A stretch of 17,148 nt of DNA from Methanothrix sp. (lineage in GTDB: Archaea > Halobacteriota > Methanosarcinia > Methanotrichales > Methanotrichaceae), in contig JAAZNX010000099.1 in NCBI GenBank assembly GCA_012798025.1, positions 1-17,148 of the forward strand, written 5' to 3'. The position numbers were made by a program, and so were the translations under genes. Positions 14,336-17,148 of the stretch are shown piece by piece. The notes under the pieces were generated by a model. That model was given only the letters and a program-made list of their open reading frames with translations. It ran no database searches and was not told the origin of the DNA. Within the stretch, counting starts at the first letter, position 1; the number at the start of each line of letters is the position of its first letter.

Positions 14336-14538
14336 CTAGCAGCCTTGTACTTAGGCCAGGCCTGATAGCGCGCATCTTTATCGGCATAGCTTGCAGCCAC
14401 GCTGTCGGATGCTGCCCGATCTAACCTGTCGTCGCGCAACTTTTTTTCCGCTGCCATCTTCCTCACAATGAAGTAATTGGCTGCTAGGAAGAGGGGGATC
14501 ATCAGAATACATATCACGATTATCTGCCACACTTGCAT
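14323..14538 (-). CDS. Small single-span membrane protein of unknown function
   Basis: 71 residues. The hydrophobic helix VWQIIVICILMIPLFLAANYFIV (3-25) is followed by a charged, basic and probably cytoplasmic tail ending KAARKRR. I recognise no family. The ATG is four bases past the stop of the mutS-like gene, and its Shine-Dalgarno AGGTGA (14548-14543) contains that gene's TGA stop, so translation is very probably coupled. The context suggests a membrane partner or simply a co-transcribed housekeeping gene. Confidence 0.72.
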   Translation of the reverse strand: MQVWQIIVICILMIPLFLAANYFIVRKMAAEKKLRDDRLDRAASDSVAASYADKDARYQAWPKYKAARKRR

Positions 14539-14542
14539 AAAG

Positions 14543-16540
14543 TCACCTGAACTTGGCCAGCAGCCTGGCGTAGAACTCTCGCTCCGGGCTTTTTGCGGAC
14601 CGCACCAGCCGGTCTAAAATCAGCTCAGGAGTGCTCTTGGCCAGGTAATTGTACTTCGGGCTCCTATTCACGATGAGATTGTTCTTATCATCCAGGCCCT
14701 CTGCATCGATTCCATCCACCCGCACCGCAGTTTCTGCATAGCGCCTGATATCCTCGGCCAGATGGCTGACGAAGACCGCCAAAGAGCCCGAGCTGTTCAG
14801 GTCATCCAGCATGCATGCGATGATGCGCGCCGAGGCCCCAGGCTCGGTGATGGCCTCCAGCTCGTCCGCCAAAACCAGCTTTTGTTTCTGGTTCTCCACG
14901 ACTGAAAATTTGCGTATGGCCGTCTCAAATGCGCCAGCTGAAAGGGTGCCGCGGCTCTTGCTGAAATAGTACATCTCCTGAAAGAGGCTCATTTTGCACT
15001 GCTTCGCAGGTACAGGCAATCCCATGTGGCCCAGGATTACGATCTGTGCTATGAGATCCAGAAGCGATGTCTTGCCGCCTGAGTTCACGCCGCTGAGGAT
15101 GACCACCTTCTCAGGATGGTCCATTGTGCCCAGTGAATAACTCACCAGATCAGGTTGATTCAAGGAGAGATTCCGGCCACATTCAAAGCTCAGGCACGGC
15201 TCATTGGCGATCTCTGGCATGCATAGCTCCTCCTCAAGAGCGAAGCTGCCCAATGCATGGAAGAAGTCGAACTCCATGAGGGCATAAACCAGCTCGAATG
15301 CAGACTCCTTCTTGTCCACAAGGTCGCGGGCCAGCTCTCTCCTAGCCTTGAGCCCCCTCTCTTCAATCCTGCCTCTCAGGTCCTGTTCAAAGGAGTGCAA
15401 AGACTGTCGGTCGATCTCCAGTGGAAAGCAGACCTTCTCAGGGAATATCTCATCCAGCCAGACAGTCTCTGGCCCTTTTAGCTCCAGATCGCGAACTATG
15501 CGGTTTTTTGCCTCCAAAAGTGTCTCGTGAAAGATGCCCTTCATCTGTAATTCGAAGAGCTCCTGGAATCCTTCGCCCCGGCTCATTACCATGAGCAGAT
15601 CAGTGCCGCCCAGCGTCAAAGAGCTCATCTCAATCTTTTTCTTAAGCTCATCATTAGCCCAGGACGCTGCATCGCCCACGCACCCTTTCAGACGATCAGC
15701 AAGCCCCGAAAGACGCTTCGCCTCGCTATCATCTCTTTCATTTAATTTGCAGATGCATCTTGCTAAATCGTCCCATTCAGCAAAGCCGCTCACGCCCAGG
15801 TCCCTCAGCTTGAGCGCCGCCTTTGTCGCGGACAAGAGCGTGTCCAGATTGTCCGCGAAAAATCCCAAAACAGCCTCAGGAGCCAGATACCACTCATCGA
15901 GCGACAGGGCGAGCTCGATTCCAGGAGGGCCTTCGATCTCCTCACCCACGAAGCTGACATGGCTGTAGCTTGCTGCCAGGCCCGCCAGTTCTCTTGGGCT
16001 CTCCGTCATGTACAGGTCGATCAGCTTATCAAGCCCACGCGCCTTCAACTGCTGGAAGGCTTTCGCTGAGGATACTGCCACAGCTCTCTCTCGTACTCGC
16101 GAGGGGGCTCTCTCTCTCAAGGGCTTGATCATGCTCAGAAGATCGCTTATGCCCTGCCCCTGCGTCAGCCTGGCGTGTTTTATTGCAGTTTCTATCATTT
16201 TGCGGTTCTCGGCAATTAGCGTTGCAGAAGAAGATGGGAATAGCGTGGCTATCTTATGGCGGGCATATTCCGTATGAGCATAGCTTTCAATCCGAGCTAT
16301 CAGCATCTGATATACTCTGGATACCTCATCTGTTGCGAGGAAATCATCAGGCTTGACGCCATATTTCATTCCACAGGCATGCTGGACCAGGAGGAGAGCC
16401 TGGCGTTCGCTCAAGCCCCTGGTCAGGCCCACGACGTCTCCCCCAAGGACAGCCCGCAAGGCGTTCTCCTCGCTACCATAATGCTCGATCAGGCGCTCCC
16501 TTATGCGAGAGCCCACACCGGGCAGATCCACCAGCTTCAA
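14543..16540 (-). CDS. MutS-family ATPase with N-terminal helix-hairpin-helix
   Basis: 665 residues from TTG at 16540. Residues 1-40 hold a helix-hairpin-helix (LPGVGSRIRERLIEHYGS) for DNA binding. The middle is helical, MutS core/lever-like. The C-terminal ABC-type ATPase has Walker A GVNSGGKT (484-491, Lys490), GTLSAGAFE (531-539), Walker B LVLADELEAIT (Asp559, Glu560) and the SH motif FVSHL (His593). There is no mismatch-recognition FxE domain and no C-terminal Smr domain, so it is a MutS-like archaeal protein rather than canonical MutS. Its role in mismatch repair or recombination is inferred. The frame stays open to 16963, but that extension is Ser-rich, overlaps the divergent methyltransferase and is antisense to it. 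A TATA box centred 27 bases before the TTG supports a leaderless start there. Confidence 0.82.
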   Translation of the reverse strand: MKLVDLPGVGSRIRERLIEHYGSEENALRAVLGGDVVGLTRGLSERQALLLVQHACGMKYGVKPDDFLATDEVSRVYQMLIARIESYAHTEYARHKIATLFPSSSATLIAENRKMIETAIKHARLTQGQGISDLLSMIKPLRERAPSRVRERAVAVSSAKAFQQLKARGLDKLIDLYMTESPRELAGLAASYSHVSFVGEEIEGPPGIELALSLDEWYLAPEAVLGFFADNLDTLLSATKAALKLRDLGVSGFAEWDDLARCICKLNERDDSEAKRLSGLADRLKGCVGDAASWANDELKKKIEMSSLTLGGTDLLMVMSRGEGFQELFELQMKGIFHETLLEAKNRIVRDLELKGPETVWLDEIFPEKVCFPLEIDRQSLHSFEQDLRGRIEERGLKARRELARDLVDKKESAFELVYALMEFDFFHALGSFALEEELCMPEIANEPCLSFECGRNLSLNQPDLVSYSLGTMDHPEKVVILSGVNSGGKTSLLDLIAQIVILGHMGLPVPAKQCKMSLFQEMYYFSKSRGTLSAGAFETAIRKFSVVENQKQKLVLADELEAITEPGASARIIACMLDDLNSSGSLAVFVSHLAEDIRRYAETAVRVDGIDAEGLDDKNNLIVNRSPKYNYLAKSTPELILDRLVRSAKSPEREFYARLLAKFR

Positions 16541-16561
16541 TCCAGCGGCATATTGAAAGGA

Positions 16562-16572
16562 ATATAATATAT
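16562..16572. promoter_or_regulatory. Shared, near-symmetrical TATA element between the divergent mutS-like and methyltransferase genes
   Basis: ATATAATATAT reads as a TATA box on both strands. Leftward, its centre is 27 bases from the TTG of the mutS-like gene, the distance expected for a leaderless archaeal mRNA. Rightward, initiation near 16595 would leave a leader of about 35 nt with GGAGGAG (16614-16620) before GTG 16632. Confidence 0.45.
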
Positions 16573-16631
16573 CTGTTCCGCCGACATGATCTGCAAGAAG
16601 CTTGATATCCTGTGGAGGAGTTGAAGAGCCT

Positions 16632-17148
16632 GTGCTACTAAATCGCTTGCTGGACCTAGGGGCTGAGGAGAGCATATTTCTGGCTGAGAAGTCCTTAAAA
16701 GACCTTCTGTACTTGCCCGTTACTGAGGGGATATTGGAGTCGGTACAGGATGCTGACGAATGCATTGAACTATTGGGGCTGGGCGTGGCATTGCACATCA
16801 AGCAGCCTGCAGAGTTCTGGCTCTTGCTGACGGATAAATATTCAGATAATAAAATCATCGAAGAAAATGCCGACAGATGGGCACATCTAGTCAGCAAGAC
16901 TGTGCAAACCGAAGAGGAGGATTTTTTCCTTGCTCTGAGGGAATATTTTGCCATATCGCTCACGGAAGAATTGTTCTGTGATGAATGCTTTACGAAAGGA
17001 GCCCCTCTTTACGTAGAAGAGCGAATAGAGCGGCTGAAATCTTTTATAGCTCCTATAATACCTCGAAATGCGAGCATCCTGGAGATCTGCTGCGGCAGCG
17101 GCATGGCCACTCAGGCCCTAATGCAACTGGGGCACCATCCCATCTGCA
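16632..17148 (+). CDS. SAM-dependent methyltransferase, N-terminal part (runs off the window)
   Basis: 172 residues are visible from GTG at 16632, and the frame is open to the window end. About 145 residues of helical, acidic N-terminal region (with FCDECF at 115-120) precede the class I methyltransferase motif I, ILEICCGSGMATQAL (149-163), the SAM-binding Gly-rich loop (Glu151, Gly155, Gly157). The substrate cannot be told because the rest of the domain is outside. GGAGGAG (16614-16620) supports the start; an in-frame TTG at 16602 is an alternative. It is divergent from the mutS-like gene. Confidence 0.75.
   Translation, partial: MLLNRLLDLGAEESIFLAEKSLKDLLYLPVTEGILESVQDADECIELLGLGVALHIKQPAEFWLLLTDKYSDNKIIEENADRWAHLVSKTVQTEEEDFFLALREYFAISLTEELFCDECFTKGAPLYVEERIERLKSFIAPIIPRNASILEICCGSGMATQALMQLGHHPIC

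Noticed and set aside
16541-16963. N-terminal extension of the MutS-like frame
   Set aside because: Ser-rich sequence antisense to a convincing methyltransferase reading frame; the HhH domain begins at the TTG, and a TATA box lies inside the extension.
1-17148. CRISPR arrays, tRNA or rRNA genes, insertion-sequence transposases
   Set aside because: No regularly spaced repeats, cloverleaf, rRNA segments or transposase-like frames were seen; apart from the intein there is no clear mobile element.

Overview
The window looks like a chromosome segment of a methanogenic archaeon, most likely Methanotrichaceae (Methanothrix/Methanosaeta-like). The grounds are archaeal-type TATA elements with Shine-Dalgarno sites, an oxygen-sensitive class III ribonucleotide reductase carrying an intein, a PHP-type endonuclease Q ending in a PCNA-binding motif, a stand-alone larB, and very large DUF11-type secreted proteins. 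The genus is an inference; no rRNA or methanogenesis gene is present.

Layout. (1) 1-3860, minus strand: the start of a 4Fe-4S ferredoxin (cut by the window edge) lies downstream of nrdD, an anaerobic ribonucleoside-triphosphate reductase interrupted by a 473-residue LAGLIDADG intein placed immediately before a conserved Cys. (2) 3861-4392: about 530 bp without a convincing gene, holding inverted repeats, a structured hairpin, a short tandem repeat and a likely larB terminator; the nrdD leader contains a 10-codon ORF whose stop overlaps the nrdD start. (3) 4393-6441: larB (minus) and endonuclease Q (plus), divergent from a 60-bp shared promoter region. (4) 6455-14126, minus strand: two giant secreted surface proteins in tandem. 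The 1052-residue protein begins with a Cys-Gln thioester domain, followed by a Big_1-like domain, three disulfide-type Ig-like repeats and DUF11 domains. The 1427-residue protein has a lamin-tail domain followed by many DUF11 repeats. Their C-terminal halves share an unfamiliar repeated module and the same final DUF11 domain, so they are paralogous over that part. (5) 14323-16540, minus strand: a MutS-family ATPase translationally coupled to a 71-residue single-span membrane protein. (6) 16632-17148, plus strand: the start of a SAM-dependent methyltransferase, divergent from the mutS-like gene and probably sharing its TATA region.

The genes do not form one pathway. There is a DNA precursor/repair flavour (nrdD, endonuclease Q, MutS-like ATPase) and a cell-surface locus. 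The most unusual item is the surface locus: an archaeal protein with the hallmarks of the covalent thioester adhesins known from Gram-positive bacteria, next to a paralogous lamin-tail/DUF11 protein, both built around a shared module that I cannot assign to a named family.
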